A DNA stretch of 64,000 nucleotides, taken from positions 1 through 64,000 of the forward strand of contig OY811978.1 of NCBI GenBank assembly GCA_963681505.1, in the 5' to 3' direction. The notes under the pieces were generated by a model, which did no database searches, had not been told where the DNA came from, and saw nothing but the letters and a program-made list of their open reading frames with translations. Each line of letters begins with the position of its first letter. Position 1 is the stretch's first letter. This DNA comes from Eunapius fragilis (taxonomy: Eukaryota; Porifera; Demospongiae; Spongillida; Spongillidae). A program made the position numbers and the translations under genes. Positions 1 through 12,145 of the stretch are shown piece after piece.

Positions 1-1580
1 CTAACCCTAACCCTAACCCTAACCCTAACCCTAACCCTAACCCTAACCCTAACCCTAACCCTAACCCTAACCCTAACCCTAACCCTAACCCTAACCCTAA
101 CCCTAACCCTAACCCTAACCCTAACCCTAACCCTAACCCTAACCCTAACCCTAACCCTAACCCTAACCCTAACCCTAACCCTAACCCTAACCCTAACCCT
201 AACCCTAACCCTAACCCTAACCCTAACCCTAACCCTAACCCTAACCCTAACCCTAACCCTAACCCTAACCCTAACCCTAACCCTAACCCTAACCCTAACC
301 CTAACCCTAACCCTAACCCTAACCCTAACCCTAACCCTAACCCTAACCCTAACCCTAACCCTAACCCTAACCCTAACCCTAACCCTAACCCTAACCCTAA
401 CCCTAACCCTAACCCTAACCCTAACCCTAACCCTAACCCTAACCCTAACCCTAACCCTAACCCTAACCCTAACCCTAACCCTAACCCTAACCCTAACCCT
501 AACCCTAACCCTAACCCTAACCCTAACCCTAACCCTAACCCTAACCCTAACCCTAACCCTAACCCTAACCCTAACCCTAACCCTAACCCTAACCCTAACC
601 CTAACCCTAACCCTAACCCTAACCCTAACCCTAACCCTAACCCTAACCCTAACCCTAACCCTAACCCTAACCCTAACCCTAACCCTAACCCTAACCCTAA
701 CCCTAACCCTAACCCTAACCCTAACCCTAACCCTAACCCTAACCCTAACCCTAACCCTAACCCTAACCCTAACCCTAACCCTAACCCTAACCCTAACCCT
801 AACCCTAACCCTAACCCTAACCCTAACCCTAACCCTAACCCTAACCCTAACCCTAACCCTAACCCTAACCCTAACCCTAACCCTAACCCTAACCCTAACC
901 CTAACCCTAACCCTAACCCTAACCCTAACCCTAACCCTAACCCTAACCCTAACCCTAACCCTAACCCTAACCCTAACCCTAACCCTAACCCTAACCCTAA
1001 CCCTAACCCTAACCCTAACCCTAACCCTAACCCTAACCCTAACCCTAACCCTAACCCTAACCCTAACCCTAACCCTAACCCTAACCCTAACCCTAACCCT
1101 AACCCTAACCCTAACCCTAACCCTAACCCTAACCCTAACCCTAACCCTAACCCTAACCCTAACCCTAACCCTAACCCTAACCCTAACCCTAACCCTAACC
1201 CTAACCCTAACCCTAACCCTAACCCTAACCCTAACCCTAACCCTAACCCTAACCCTAACCCTAACCCTAACCCTAACCCTAACCCTAACCCTAACCCTAA
1301 CCCTAACCCTAACCCTAACCCTAACCCTAACCCTAACCCTAACCCTAACCCTAACCCTAACCCTAACCCTAACCCTAACCCTAACCCTAACCCTAACCCT
1401 AACCCTAACCCTAACCCTAACCCTAACCCTAACCCTAACCCTAACCCTAACCCTAACCCTAACCCTAACCCTAACCCTAACCCTAACCCTAACCCTAACC
1501 CTAACCCTAACCCTAACCCTAACCCTAACCCTAACCCTAACCCTAACCCTAACCCTAACCCTAACCCTAACCCTAACCCT
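1..1580. repeat. Terminal telomeric repeat array (CCCTAA)n
   Basis: About 263 uninterrupted copies of the CCCTAA hexamer, with no variant unit seen. The C-rich strand reads 5' to 3' from base 1, the orientation expected at the left end of a chromosome with TTAGGG telomeres. The homogeneity fits telomerase-added DNA. The array stops abruptly at TGGTCC. Confidence 0.98.
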
Positions 1581-1757
1581 TGGTCCAAGACTTTTTCCCC
1601 CCCCTCCCCCTCCCCCTTTCCCCCCCCTCCCTTCCCTCCTTCCCCCCACTGGGGGACCTCTAGACCGGATCGCACCAGTTGCCTCCTGCTCTTTGGGGTC
1701 CCCCTCCGTCGTTAGGGCCCCACCCCCCGGGAATTTACCATTCCCCCTGAACCCCAT
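1581..1757. other. C-rich non-telomeric spacer between two telomere blocks
   Basis: About 177 bp of unique sequence: a polypyrimidine stretch with C runs of 5-9 (about 1597-1650), then a mixed GC-rich part. The opposite strand carries many G runs and could form G-quadruplexes (inference). It does not resemble the 706-bp repeats beyond it. No gene is seen. Confidence 0.85.
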
Positions 1758-2026
1758 TAACCCTAACCCTAACCCTAACCCTAACCCTAACCCTAACCCT
1801 AACCCTAACCCTAACCCTAACCCTAACCCTAACCCTAACCCTAACCCTAACCCTAACCCTAACCCTAACCCTAACCCTAACCCTAACCCTAACCCTAACC
1901 CTAACCCTAACCCTAACCCTAACCCTAACCCTAACCTAACCCTAACCCTAACCCTAACCCTAACCCTAACCCTAACCCTAACCCCTAACCCTAACCCTAA
2001 CCCTAACCCTAACCCTAACCCTAACC

Positions 2027-2067
<41 letters not shown>

Positions 2068-2165
2068 CCCTAACCCTAACCCTAACCCTAACCCTAACCC
2101 TAACCCTAACCCTAACCCTAACCCTAACCCTAAAACCCTAACCCTAACCCTAACCCTAACCCTAA
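1758..2165. repeat. Proximal degenerate telomeric repeat block
   Basis: CCCTAA repeats in the same orientation as the terminal block but with length variants: a missing C near 1931, an extra C near 1981, an extra A near 2047 and AAAA near 2133. Such variants are typical of older proximal telomeric DNA no longer renewed by telomerase. It joins the 706-bp repeats directly at about 2165. Confidence 0.95.
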
Positions 2166-2166
2166 G

Positions 2167-5100
2167 TTAATAATTAAGGTCATGCGTTTAATAAGAAATG
2201 GCAGCCTTAATTAGCTCTTAAATTGAGGTCATGTTATTAGTTAAGTTTATAACAAATTGGTTGTAAATGGTATTGCATTAATAGTGATTATTAATTTAGA
2301 GGTAATTACTTTTTAATAATTGCAGCATTCATTGGTACTTGTTTTAATAATTTGAGTGCTGGTGAATGAATTATACTTTTAATAAATTTAAGGTCATGTT
2401 TTTAATTAAGTTAATAACTATACCAGTGCTTTAATAATGCAGGTTGGCTACCTTTATTAATTGATTGTAAATTAATTTGCAGGTGATTGATGCATTTGAA
2501 ACGGTCACTAATTCCAGTGGGCAGGTGCGTTAAAATTTTTAAAATAATTACGGCATGATGTGGATGGTTGTTGCACAGGGGTGTGGCTAGGGGGTATGTA
2601 CGTACACATGCATGTATGTGTATACGTATGTATGCATGTATGTACTTGTGTATGTATGTAGCGGTATGTCAAGCTGGTAATTATTTTTAAAATTGAATTT
2701 CAGCGGATTGACATGAAAATGAAGGTCCTCTTGAAGTCAAGTTAACGAGTTAGTTATTGCTTCATAGATGGTAGTACAGACGTGTGTTTGAGCATATGTG
2801 TATGTACGTACGTAGGTACACATGTATGGGTACATGTGTCTGCACACATGCGTAGTCTGTGTGCATGACTGCTTAATAATTAAGGTCATGCGTTTAATAA
2901 GAAATGGCAGCCTTAATTAGCTCTTAAATTGAGGTCATGTTATTAGTTAAGTTTATAACAAATTGGTTGTAAATGGTATTGCATTAATAGTGATTATTAA
3001 TTTAGAGGTAATTACTTTTTAATAATTGCAGCATTCATTGGTACTTGTTTTAATAATTTGAGTGCTGGTGAATGAATTATACTTTTAATAAATTTAAGGT
3101 CATGTTTTTAATTAAGTTAATAACTATACCAGTGCTTTAATAATGCAGGTTGGCTACCTTTATTAATTGATTGTAAATTAATTTGCAGGTGATTGATGCA
3201 TTTGAAACGGTCACTAATTCCAGTGGGCAGGTGCGTTAAAATTTTTAAAATAATTACGGCATGATGTGGATGGTTGTTGCACAGGGGTGTGGCTAGGGGG
3301 TATGTACGTACACATGCATGTATGTGTATACGTATGTATGCATGTATGTACTTGTGTATGTATGTAGCGGTATGTCAAGCTGGTAATTATTTTTAAAATT
3401 GAATTTCAGCGGATTGACATGAAAATGAAGGTCCTCTTGAAGTCAAGTTAACGAGTTAGTTATTGCTTCATAGATGGTAGTACAGACGTGTGTTTGAGCA
3501 TATGTGTATGTACGTACGTAGGTACACATGTATGGGTACATGTGTCTGCACACATGCGTAGTCTGTGTGCATGACTGCTTAATAATTAAGGTCATGCGTT
3601 TAATAAGAAATGGCAGCCTTAATTAGCTCTTAAATTGAGGTCATGTTATTAGTTAAGTTTATAACAAATTGGTTGTAAATGGTATTGCATTAATAGTGAT
3701 TATTAATTTAGAGGTAATTACTTTTTAATAATTGCAGCATTCATTGGTACTTGTTTTAATAATTTGAGTGCTGGTGAATGAATTATACTTTTAATAAATT
3801 TAAGGTCATGTTTTTAATTAAGTTAATAACTATACCAGTGCTTTAATAATGCAGGTTGGCTACCTTTATTAATTGATTGTAAATTAATTTGCAGGTGATT
3901 GATGCATTTGAAACGGTCACTAATTCCAGTGGGCAGGTGCGTTAAAATTTTTTAAATAATTACGGCATGATGTGGATGGTTGTTGCACAGGGGTGTGGCT
4001 AGGGGGTATGTACGTACACATGCATGTATGTGTATACGTATGTATGCATGTATGTACTTGTGTATGTATGTAGCGGTATGTCAAGCTGGTAATTATTTTT
4101 AAAATTGAATTTCAGCGGATTGACATGAAAATGAAGGTCCTCTTGAAGTCAAGTTAACGAGTTAGTTATTGCTTCATAGATGGTAGTACAGACGTGTGTT
4201 TGAGCATATGTGTATGTACGTACGTAGGTACACATGTATGGGTACATGTGTCTGCACACATGCGTAGTCTGTGTGCATGACTGCTTAATAATTAAGGTCA
4301 TGCGTTTAATAAGAAATGGCAGCCTTAATTAGCTCTTAAATTGAGGTCATGTTATTAGTTAAGTTTATAACAAATTGGTTGTAAATGGTATTGCATTAAT
4401 AGTGATTATTAATTTAGAGGTAATTACTTTTTAATAATTGCAGCATTCATTGGTACTTGTTTTAATAATTTGAGTGCTGGTGAATGAATTATACTTTTAA
4501 TAAATTTAAGGTCATGTTTTTAATTAAGTTAATAACTATACCAGTGCTTTAATAATGCAGGTTGGCTACCTTTATTAATTGATTGTAAATTAATTTGCAG
4601 GTGATTGATGCATTTGAAACGGTCACTAATTCCAGTGGGCAGGTGCGTTAAAATTTTTAAAATAATTACGGCATGATGTGGATGGTTGTTGCACAGGGGT
4701 GTGGCTAGGGGGTATGTACGTACACATGCATGTATGTGTATACGTATGTATGCATGTATGTACTTGTGTATGTATGTAGCGGTATGTCAAGCTGGTAATT
4801 ATTTTTAAAATTGAATTTCAGCGGATTGACATGAAAATGAAGGTCCTCTTGAAGTCAAGTTAACGAGTTAGTTATTGCTTCATAGATGGTAGTACAGACG
4901 TGTGTTTGAGCATATGTGTATGTACGTACGTAGGTACACATGTATGGGTACATGTGTCTGCACACATGCGTAGTCTGTGTGCATGACTGCTTAATAATTA
5001 AGGTCATGCGTTTAATAAGAAATGGCAGCCTTAATTAGCTCTTAAATTGAGGTCATGTTATTAGTTAAGTTTATAACAAATTGGTTGTAAATGGTATTGC

Positions 5101-6060
5101 ATTAATAGTGATTATTAATTTAGAGGTAATTACTTTTTAATAATTGCAGCATTCATTGGTACTTGTTTTAATAATTTGAGTGCTGGTGAATGAATTATAC
5201 TTTTAATAAATTTAAGGTCATGTTTTTAATTAAGTTAATAACTATACCAGTGCTTTAATAATGCAGGTTGGCTACCTTTATTAATTGATTGTAAATTAAT
5301 TTGCAGGTGATTGATGCATTTGAAACGGTCACTAATTCCAGTGGGCAGGTGCGTTAAAATTTTTAAAATAATTACGGCATGATGTGGATGGTTGTTGCAC
5401 AGGGGTGTGGCTAGGGGGTATGTACGTACACATGCATGTATGTGTATACGTATGTATGCATGTATGTACTTGTGTATGTATGTAGCGGTATGTCAAGCTG
5501 GTAATTATTTTTAAAATTGAATTTCAGCGGATTGACATGAAAATGAAGGTCCTCTTGAAGTCAAGTTAACGAGTTAGTTATTGCTTCATAGATGGTAGTA
5601 CAGACGTGTGTTTGAGCATATGTGTATGTACGTACGTAGGTACACATGTATGGGTACATGTGTCTGCACACATGCGTAGTCTGTGTGCATGACTGCTTAA
5701 TAATTAAGGTCATGCGTTTAATAAGAAATGGCAGCCTTAATTAGCTCTTAAATTGAGGTCATGTTATTAGTTAAGTTTATAACAAATTGGTTGTAAATGG
5801 TATTGCATTAATAGTGATTATTAATTTAGAGGTAATTACTTTTTAATAATTGCAGCATTCATTGGTACTTGTTTTAATAATTTGAGTGCTGGTGAATGAA
5901 TTATACTTTTAATAAATTTAAGGTCATGTTTTTAATTAAGTTAATAACTATACCAGTGCTTTAATAATGCAGGTTGGCTACCTTTATTAATTGATTGTAA
6001 ATTAATTTGCAGGTGATTGATGCATTTGAAACGGTCACTAATTCCAGTGGGCGGTTGCGT
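2167..6060. repeat. Subtelomeric 706-bp tandem repeat, five copies plus a partial sixth
   Basis: Units start with TTAATAATTAAGG at 2167, 2873, 3579, 4285, 4991 and 5697, an exact 706-bp period. Copies look almost identical; one visible difference is near 3949 in the third copy (TTTTTTAAATAA against TTTTTAAAATAA). The sixth copy diverges after about 6050. The unit is AT-rich in its first half, then has a GTATGTACGTACACATGCATG-type alternating purine-pyrimidine stretch with several short palindromes. No long open frame. Near-identity implies recent amplification or homogenisation. Confidence 0.96.
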
Positions 6061-6882
6061 TAATAATTACAACATGGAGGTGGGTCTGGTAGTTGCATTT
6101 GGTGTGTGCATGACAGCTGAATAATGATTTCGTTTCTAATTTATTGTCTTGCATTTGCTTATTTATAGCAGCATTAATAATATGTTGTCAATAATTGTAA
6201 TTGATCATGAATACACTGTGTTTTAATTGCTACTAGTTATAACTTGTTATTGTTTGTTTTCCCTCCTCAGGAGCTTTGCGCGTGGTGTTCAAGTTTAGAG
6301 AGATGGAATGTGACCTGTTGACCCTGTTGTATTGTATTCTGAAGTCGTGTTGTTTGCGTGTAATTATGAGTCATCCACTTAGTCTAAGAGGGCCAATTGT
6401 TGTTAATAAAGTATAGTCTAATATAATCACTGCACTTCGAGGTCATGACAATCCAGTTTAGCAATAGAGTAGGTGACATCTATGGGAAGCACTGGCTCAA
6501 ACGATTGGTATCTGACGGTGCAGTTTTAAGACAGGATGTGTTTGCCTAAGCAGACTTACAAGATTAGTCGTAGTAATTATTCATTTATGCATGTGTGTGT
6601 ATAACCATTATTCATGGGGTTCTAGGCAGTTGTGAAATTATTAAGAGAAAAGATAACTTCACTAAGCGGACCGGTAGTTTATAATACGCTTCCATGCACC
6701 CTAGCTAGCGTATAATGCTATTTATATCCGTGCCTTTAGTATAGTGGTTATAACATATAGTGACATTGGATAAGCACATGCACGAATAGTACGAACACAC
6801 ATATATGACACAATACAATTACATATTAGAACGTTGAAAGTTATTGCAGGGGTGTTAATAGTGTCGAGTGGTAGTGGTGTGG
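6061..6882. other. Single-copy interval between subtelomeric repeats and the SET gene
   Basis: AT-rich unique sequence without a supported protein gene. It contains the candidate exon at 6271-6430. The part next to 6882 should hold the 3' untranslated region of the minus-strand SET gene; no clear AATAAA was found for that strand. Confidence 0.6.
6271..6430 (+). ncRNA. Possible 3'-terminal exon of a plus-strand noncoding transcript
   Basis: A good polypyrimidine tract and acceptor (TGTTTGTTTTCCCTCCTCAG, ending at 6270) is followed 134 bases later by a canonical AATAAA at 6405-6410 and a TATAGTCTAATATAATC stretch. No protein frame of note lies between. The arrangement resembles a last exon and polyadenylation site of a transcript running away from the telomere, antisense in direction to TERRA-type transcripts. 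No donor or upstream exon is assigned, and only RNA data could confirm it. Confidence 0.25.
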
Positions 6883-9764
6883 TCATCTCCTCCTTGATCC
6901 TATATGAAAGAAGTATGTATATAAAATTCAAGCATATACATTACTTATTAGTAGTACTTACCAGCAGCAGGTGGGAAGGGGCATGTGGCATGAGCATACA
7001 GCTGCACTATCTCGGGGGCGATGGGTCTATCTGGCGTGATGTATGCAGCCCGGACGTCTTCTGGCACGCACGAATTGCTGCTAAGCAGTAGCCAGAAGAC
7101 GCCCTTGACCAAGTCGCAATCATGTCCCAGGCGGAGATGGTCCCTTACTGCTAAGGTCATCCAGTACGACAGGCCATAGTTGGCATAGAGCTCTATGGCC
7201 TCATTCGAACTGGTGGTGATGTCCACCTTAGCAGTAATGACCATCTCCCGTCCACCATTTCTTGTTTTATAACCACAATTGGACTTGGCGTCAAAAACTT
7301 TTTCAGCTACACCAGGCGCATACGTTTCACAACCAGATTCCCTGTCACAGGATGCCACCAGAGCCTTGATCCCATCGCAAAGACCTGCTTGATTCACAAA
7401 TCTGCCTATATTTTTACCATCATACACCTGGGGATCGTACACGAGGTTATGGGAATCACCCCTTGGGCCACGTGCCGACTCCAGCACATAGTCTGAATCT
7501 GGACCATGTGATTGCTCCTGCCTGGTGGCAAAGAAGCACAGGTACTTTTGCGAAGGGATTGTGACATCCTGTCGGCCTGGCGGTGTTGGACGGACCATGA
7601 GGCCCGAACCAGCACCTCTTACCAGGCTGGGAAGCACCATTAGGTGACTCTCGTTGAGGATCTTGTCACTGTTGGTCACGCTACATGTCATGGAGGTACC
7701 ACAACGAAGAGTTACGGAAGGCTCCCCAGCCGCAAATCTCTCCTTCAGTACCCATGGCATAAGATCCTCGTGCCCCATCTCCTGACCAAACTGAAAGACG
7801 CCACGAGCCTGGGCCCGGGCAGTCTCCAGAGCCTGGAGGTATCGTTGGGGGGCACCCCGCGTGGGGAACGAGAGGCCGTCTTCTACCCGCCTTACACCAG
7901 TCGACACAAACTGGTCAGACGCCTTGTTGCAGGTGTAGAGCTCAACAAGGAGGCGATCACCGTTACGCCCATGGTGAACCCCGTGAGGGACAAGCAACAC
8001 ACGTCCACACGTCGGCCTGCCAACCTGGTTCCTGGCATGCACCAGGGAGAGGTGACCAAACGCTTCGACCTGTGGACGTGCATTGCTCCCCTCTGGGAGT
8101 GCGTCTGCGTCTTCCACAGGTGCGATGGTATATTGATGGCCTAGTTCTATCGCATCGTGGAAGACCTCCCTGAAGTACACCAGGTTGCACCTGGGAGTGT
8201 TCACCGAGTGAATAGGTATCCCCTTCACTCTGAGGTAACGGATCAGGCCCGGGAAGCGGTCAACAAATATGGAGCCACCATCGCCATCGAAATAGTGAAC
8301 AGCCTCCGCTGCCAATCCCCCAACTTGCCAAAACACCTCTTGCTCCCCTGAGGCGTAGGAAGGGAGGAGGGTGTTGGTGATTGATGTTGCCACCTCCCCC
8401 ATCCTTGGCATCAGCGCCCTCATCATGGAGGACGGCACACCAGTGAGTCCCAGTCCTGATGTCACCCTGGTAGCCAAAGTTCTGTAAAAAAAAAAACATT
8501 TACACACATCAAAACAAGTCATGCATAGAGTTTTGATGTAATTTTTGTACTAACCTGCAGGCCCCAAGATGTGAAGGTGAGAAACCTTCATAATGGTACT
8601 GGAGAAGGCGGAACACCTGCTGCACTCCCCTGCACGGGTAGACCAGCGGGTCCCCGGGGAGAACAGCGAGGTGGGAACAGCACTGTTGACATTTGTACTG
8701 TTCCGCACACTGCCGGACAAGACATTGGTATGTCTTGGTCCTCTCCGATTCGATAGCGTTGGTAATGTAGACGTCTACACCATGGCTTTCACCGCGCGAG
8801 TCCTTGAGGAGTGTGCCAACGCGGTGATTAGCCATGTTCTCCACGACAGAGGAAAGGTGGTGCAATGCGCGAACCTGTGTGTGTGCGTGCGCGCAAAAAA
8901 AAGTGTTATAAAAAAATATACATGCATGCGCATGCATAGGTATATAACCTTATTGCACAGTGCAGGAAGGCCTCTTTCACCTCTGTCGTGGAGAGTAGAC
9001 TCCAGCAGTGCTTCCACCTTCTCCGCCGTGCTACCCAGCCCGAGGTGAAGGGAGGTCCACTCGATGTTAGTGGCGATGAACCTCCCTATCACCTCGGGCG
9101 ATGCTGCTTTAATTGTGAGGTCCACAGATGACCTGGACACCTCAGGCTCTATTGGGAGGGTAACCTCTTCCGTGGCTCTTTGGACCTGCCAACCAGTGGA
9201 AGAGTCCCTCACAACGGAGCCCGAGGTGTCGCAGGTCCGTTTTCTTTTCCTGGCCGCCGCCTCCTGAGGTGTCCTCGTCGTCCCTGCATGGATTAAATTT
9301 CGTAACTGAGGGAGGGAGGATATACCGCGCAAACCGGAGACGTGTCGTGGTAGTGGTGGTGGTGCTGGTCGTGGTGGTGGTGGTGGTGGTGGTGGTGGTG
9401 GTGGTGGTGGTGGTGGTGGTGGTGGAGACCGCGTTGGTGGTGATGGTGGTGATGATGCCTGGGAAGACAGGCCAGATGGACTTCCTAGATCTGTACATAA
9501 AAATGAGTAACCGTGGATATGCGTCGCGCGACTTATTATATATAAAAAAACCTGAGCTGGAAAAAGAGCCCACATAACGCGTCGTCGCAGGAGCACGTGG
9601 CTCGCGGGCAAAATGGCATGGATCAACTCTGCCAAATCAGAGAGGAGTCGGGCCACTGAAGGGTCAAGCTGCTGAGCCAGGTATGGTCTGGCTCCGGCGA
9701 TCGACGCGTTGAGGTTCTTTGCCAAGTCCGCTATGGTGCGCTCCACCGTCGATAGGGCCATCAT
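6883..9764 (-). CDS. SET-domain protein (putative lysine methyltransferase), four exons
   Basis: Exons on the minus strand: 9764-8949, 8874-8555, 8481-6962 and 6899-6883; introns of 74, 73 and 62 bp all have GT and AG ends and compatible phases (0, 2, 1), giving 891 codons including TGA. The SET domain is about residues 668-820: GAGSGLMV at 668-675 resembles the opening glycine motif, NIGRFVNQ at 736-743 the substrate/cofactor motif (RFxNH in classical members, here NQ) and ELYANYG at 809-815 the motif with the catalytic tyrosine. Known SET domains transfer methyl groups from S-adenosylmethionine to lysine, mostly on histones; substrate here is unknown. Exon 2 holds a Cys cluster (residues 323, 328, 334, 337, 338, 353). 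A GGT microsatellite encodes a run of 18 prolines in exon 1. The true N-terminus is uncertain: an acceptor-like TTTGTAG lies at about 9791, so an upstream exon is possible. The His-to-Gln change in RFxNH could lower activity. Confidence 0.7.
9348..9425. repeat. (GGT)n microsatellite inside SET gene exon 1
   Basis: A nearly pure GGT/GTG trinucleotide run with a few interruptions. On the coding strand it reads as CCA/CCN codons and yields an uninterrupted polyproline tract. Because it is trinucleotide, length changes keep the frame. Confidence 0.95.
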
Positions 9765-9779
9765 GTCATATGATGACAA

Positions 9780-12144
9780 CTGATACAGATCTACAAATGA
9801 AACGTGACGTTATACATGCATGTGTTCGGGCGACGGCGGGGGTTAGATCCCTTCTGATAGAAAAAAAGGTAGCTGGCTTGTAAATAACAAGCACGAAAGG
9901 GTGGTCTATATGCTAAAAAGGAGGTCAGCTTAGTGTACAAGAACACTTATCAAGCTGATTACTAAAAAACCCGACTAATCAGTTTACGTATAGGTGCATG
10001 GCCGAACAGTTTCGCCAGCAAAGAGAGAGGTGTAATGTACAACAACAAGAAGTCATGATCTGTTGGGACGGGGGAAAGGAGAAAAGAAAAGAAAAAAAAA
10101 AAAAAAAGGAAAATTTACAAAGTCAGACGATTACGTAACTAAACAGTTTTAATAAGTGGGGTCGCTCCCGTCTCCGTTTGCCGTCGTAAAAGTAGCTTTT
10201 AAAGAGAGAGGGGTTGTCGGCGTGCTAGTCTATATGTACAGATCGGATCATACTAGCACTGCGTAAGGTCAAAACGCATATGGGTCGCCTCGTCCCCTCA
10301 CTCCGATACGGTCGTTAGGGCGCTTCTAAAGACAGACCGGTTGTGAGTGTCCCACGGTCAGTCTTATATCAAGAGTAAGTTATGGGTCCCGCGAATGGCT
10401 GGAGTACGTAGTTTCTAACCTATCCCTGGCTGATGACGTAATTATTACGAATGCACGTCACGTGATCCGGAGGAAGACAGGGTATAGCTAAATAGTAATA
10501 TGAATACTTAGCGATCGTACGGATGGGTGCTTATATGAACTCCAGGAGGTCATACAAGAATACACGGAGAACGAAACAAAGAAACAAAAAGTCAGTCATA
10601 TAATTACTCATTACTCAGTTTACGGAGGTGGCCGGACAGTTTCGTATCGTACTGCCATCCATGTTGTCATGAAGTCCGGTGTGCTGGACTATATCTTAAT
10701 GATCTGTTGAGAGGGTTACCGGATGAAATGATCAAAGTCCGTCGATTACGTAACTCGAGGTTAAATTAACAGGGTCCTTCCCAGTTCCATTGCGCGTGTA
10801 TAAAGTTGCTTTAAAAGAGAGAGGGTGGTTTGTCGGCGTGGTCGAGGTGTTAAACTTTATGCCATGACCTGTAGAGAGGGGTGTGGTGGGGGGAAAAAGA
10901 AAAAAAAAAAAAAAAACTTTCGCTGGCGAATTTTCAAAGTCCGTCGATTACGTAACTCGAGGTTAAATTAACAGGGTCCTTCCCAGTTCCATTGCGCGTG
11001 TATAAAGTTGCTTTAAAAGAGAGAGGGGGGTTTGTCGGCGTGCTAGTGTTTATGCACAGAGTGGATTATACTAGCACTGCGTACGGTCAAAACGCATGCA
11101 TGTATTATAATAATAAATATATAAGGGTCGCCTCGTCCCCTAACTCCGATACGGTCGTTAGGGCGCTTCTAAAGACAGACCGGTTGTGAGTGTCCCACGG
11201 TCAGTCATATATAAAGAGTAAGTTATGGGTCCCGCGAATAGCCGGGCCTGACTGGCTGGAGTACGTAGTTTCTAACCGATCCCTGGCTTGTGACGTAATT
11301 ATTACGAATGCACGTCACGTGATCCGGAGGTATAGCTAAATAGTAATATGAAGAGAGAGGGGGGTTTTTCGGCGTGGTCGAGGTGTTAGCCTTTAGGCCA
11401 TGATCTGATGAGAGGGGTGGTGTTGGGGGGAAAAAAAAAAAAAAAAAAAAAAACTCTCGCTGGCGAATTTTCAAAGTCCGTCGATTACGTAACTCGAGGT
11501 TAAATTAACAGGGCTCCATTGCGCATGTATAAAGTTGCTTAAAAAGAGAGAAGGGGGTTTGTCGGCGTGCTAGTGTTAATGTAAAGAGTGGATTATACAA
11601 GCACTGCGTACGGTCAAAACGCATGCATGTATTATAATAATAAATATATATAAGGGTCGCCTCGTCCCCTAACTCCGATACGGTCGGTCGGGCGGTTCTA
11701 AAGACAGACCGGTTGGAAGTGTCCCGCGATCATCAAGAGTAAGTAAAAGGTGCCGAGAATAGCCCCGCCTGGCTGCATGCATGCATGCATGCATGCATGC
11801 ATGCAGCAGGACTGGAGTACGTGATCCTGGCTGATGAAATAATGACGTAATTATTACGAATGACGTACCAATCACGTCACGTGATCCCGAGGAAGACAGA
11901 GGGTATAGCTAATAGTAGCTCTGTATGGATGTGGGAGGTTATTTTTTTCCCCCTGGGACTGTGAGATTTCGAAAGGTCGCATATATGTGTGGTATAGCCA
12001 ATATTCATAGTGTTGGGCGGGCTAAAGTAGTGTTCTAAAGACAGACCGGTGCATGGAAGTAAGCGGGCTTTATTGATATCAAGAGTAAGCTGCGGAAAGA
12101 ATTCTATGCAGGCATGAAAAATACAGAGTGTCTTGTAGAGTGTA
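9780..12144. repeat. Gene-poor interval with three diverged ~430-500-bp direct repeats
   Basis: Three related units start near 10052, 10862 and 11399, with a fragment at about 10690-10850. Each has, in order: a GATCTG/ACCTGT plus G-rich lead, a poly-A tract (about 10084-10107, 10897-10916, 11431-11452), a GATTACGTAACT motif, GTCGGCGTGCTAGT, a CGCCTCGTCCCCT box, AAAGACAGACCGGTT, an ATCAAGAGTAAG motif and a final TGACGTAATTATTACGAATG plus CACGTGATC. They differ by indels and substitutions. No protein frame is convincing; the poly-A tracts raise the possibility of retroposed copies, but no RNA class is recognised. Confidence 0.7.
11774..11806. repeat. (TGCA)n microsatellite
   Basis: About eight copies of the self-complementary tetranucleotide GCAT/TGCA, ending in GCAGCAGG. 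It lies within the third diverged repeat unit. Confidence 0.95.
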
Positions 12145-12145
12145 A

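Noticed and set aside
1693..2055. 120-codon frame with a long NPNPNP run
   Set aside because: Translation of CCCTAA telomeric repeats.
9142..9573. 143-codon minus-strand frame with a polythreonine run
   Set aside because: Alternative frame over the GGT microsatellite; incompatible with the phase of the next SET gene exon.
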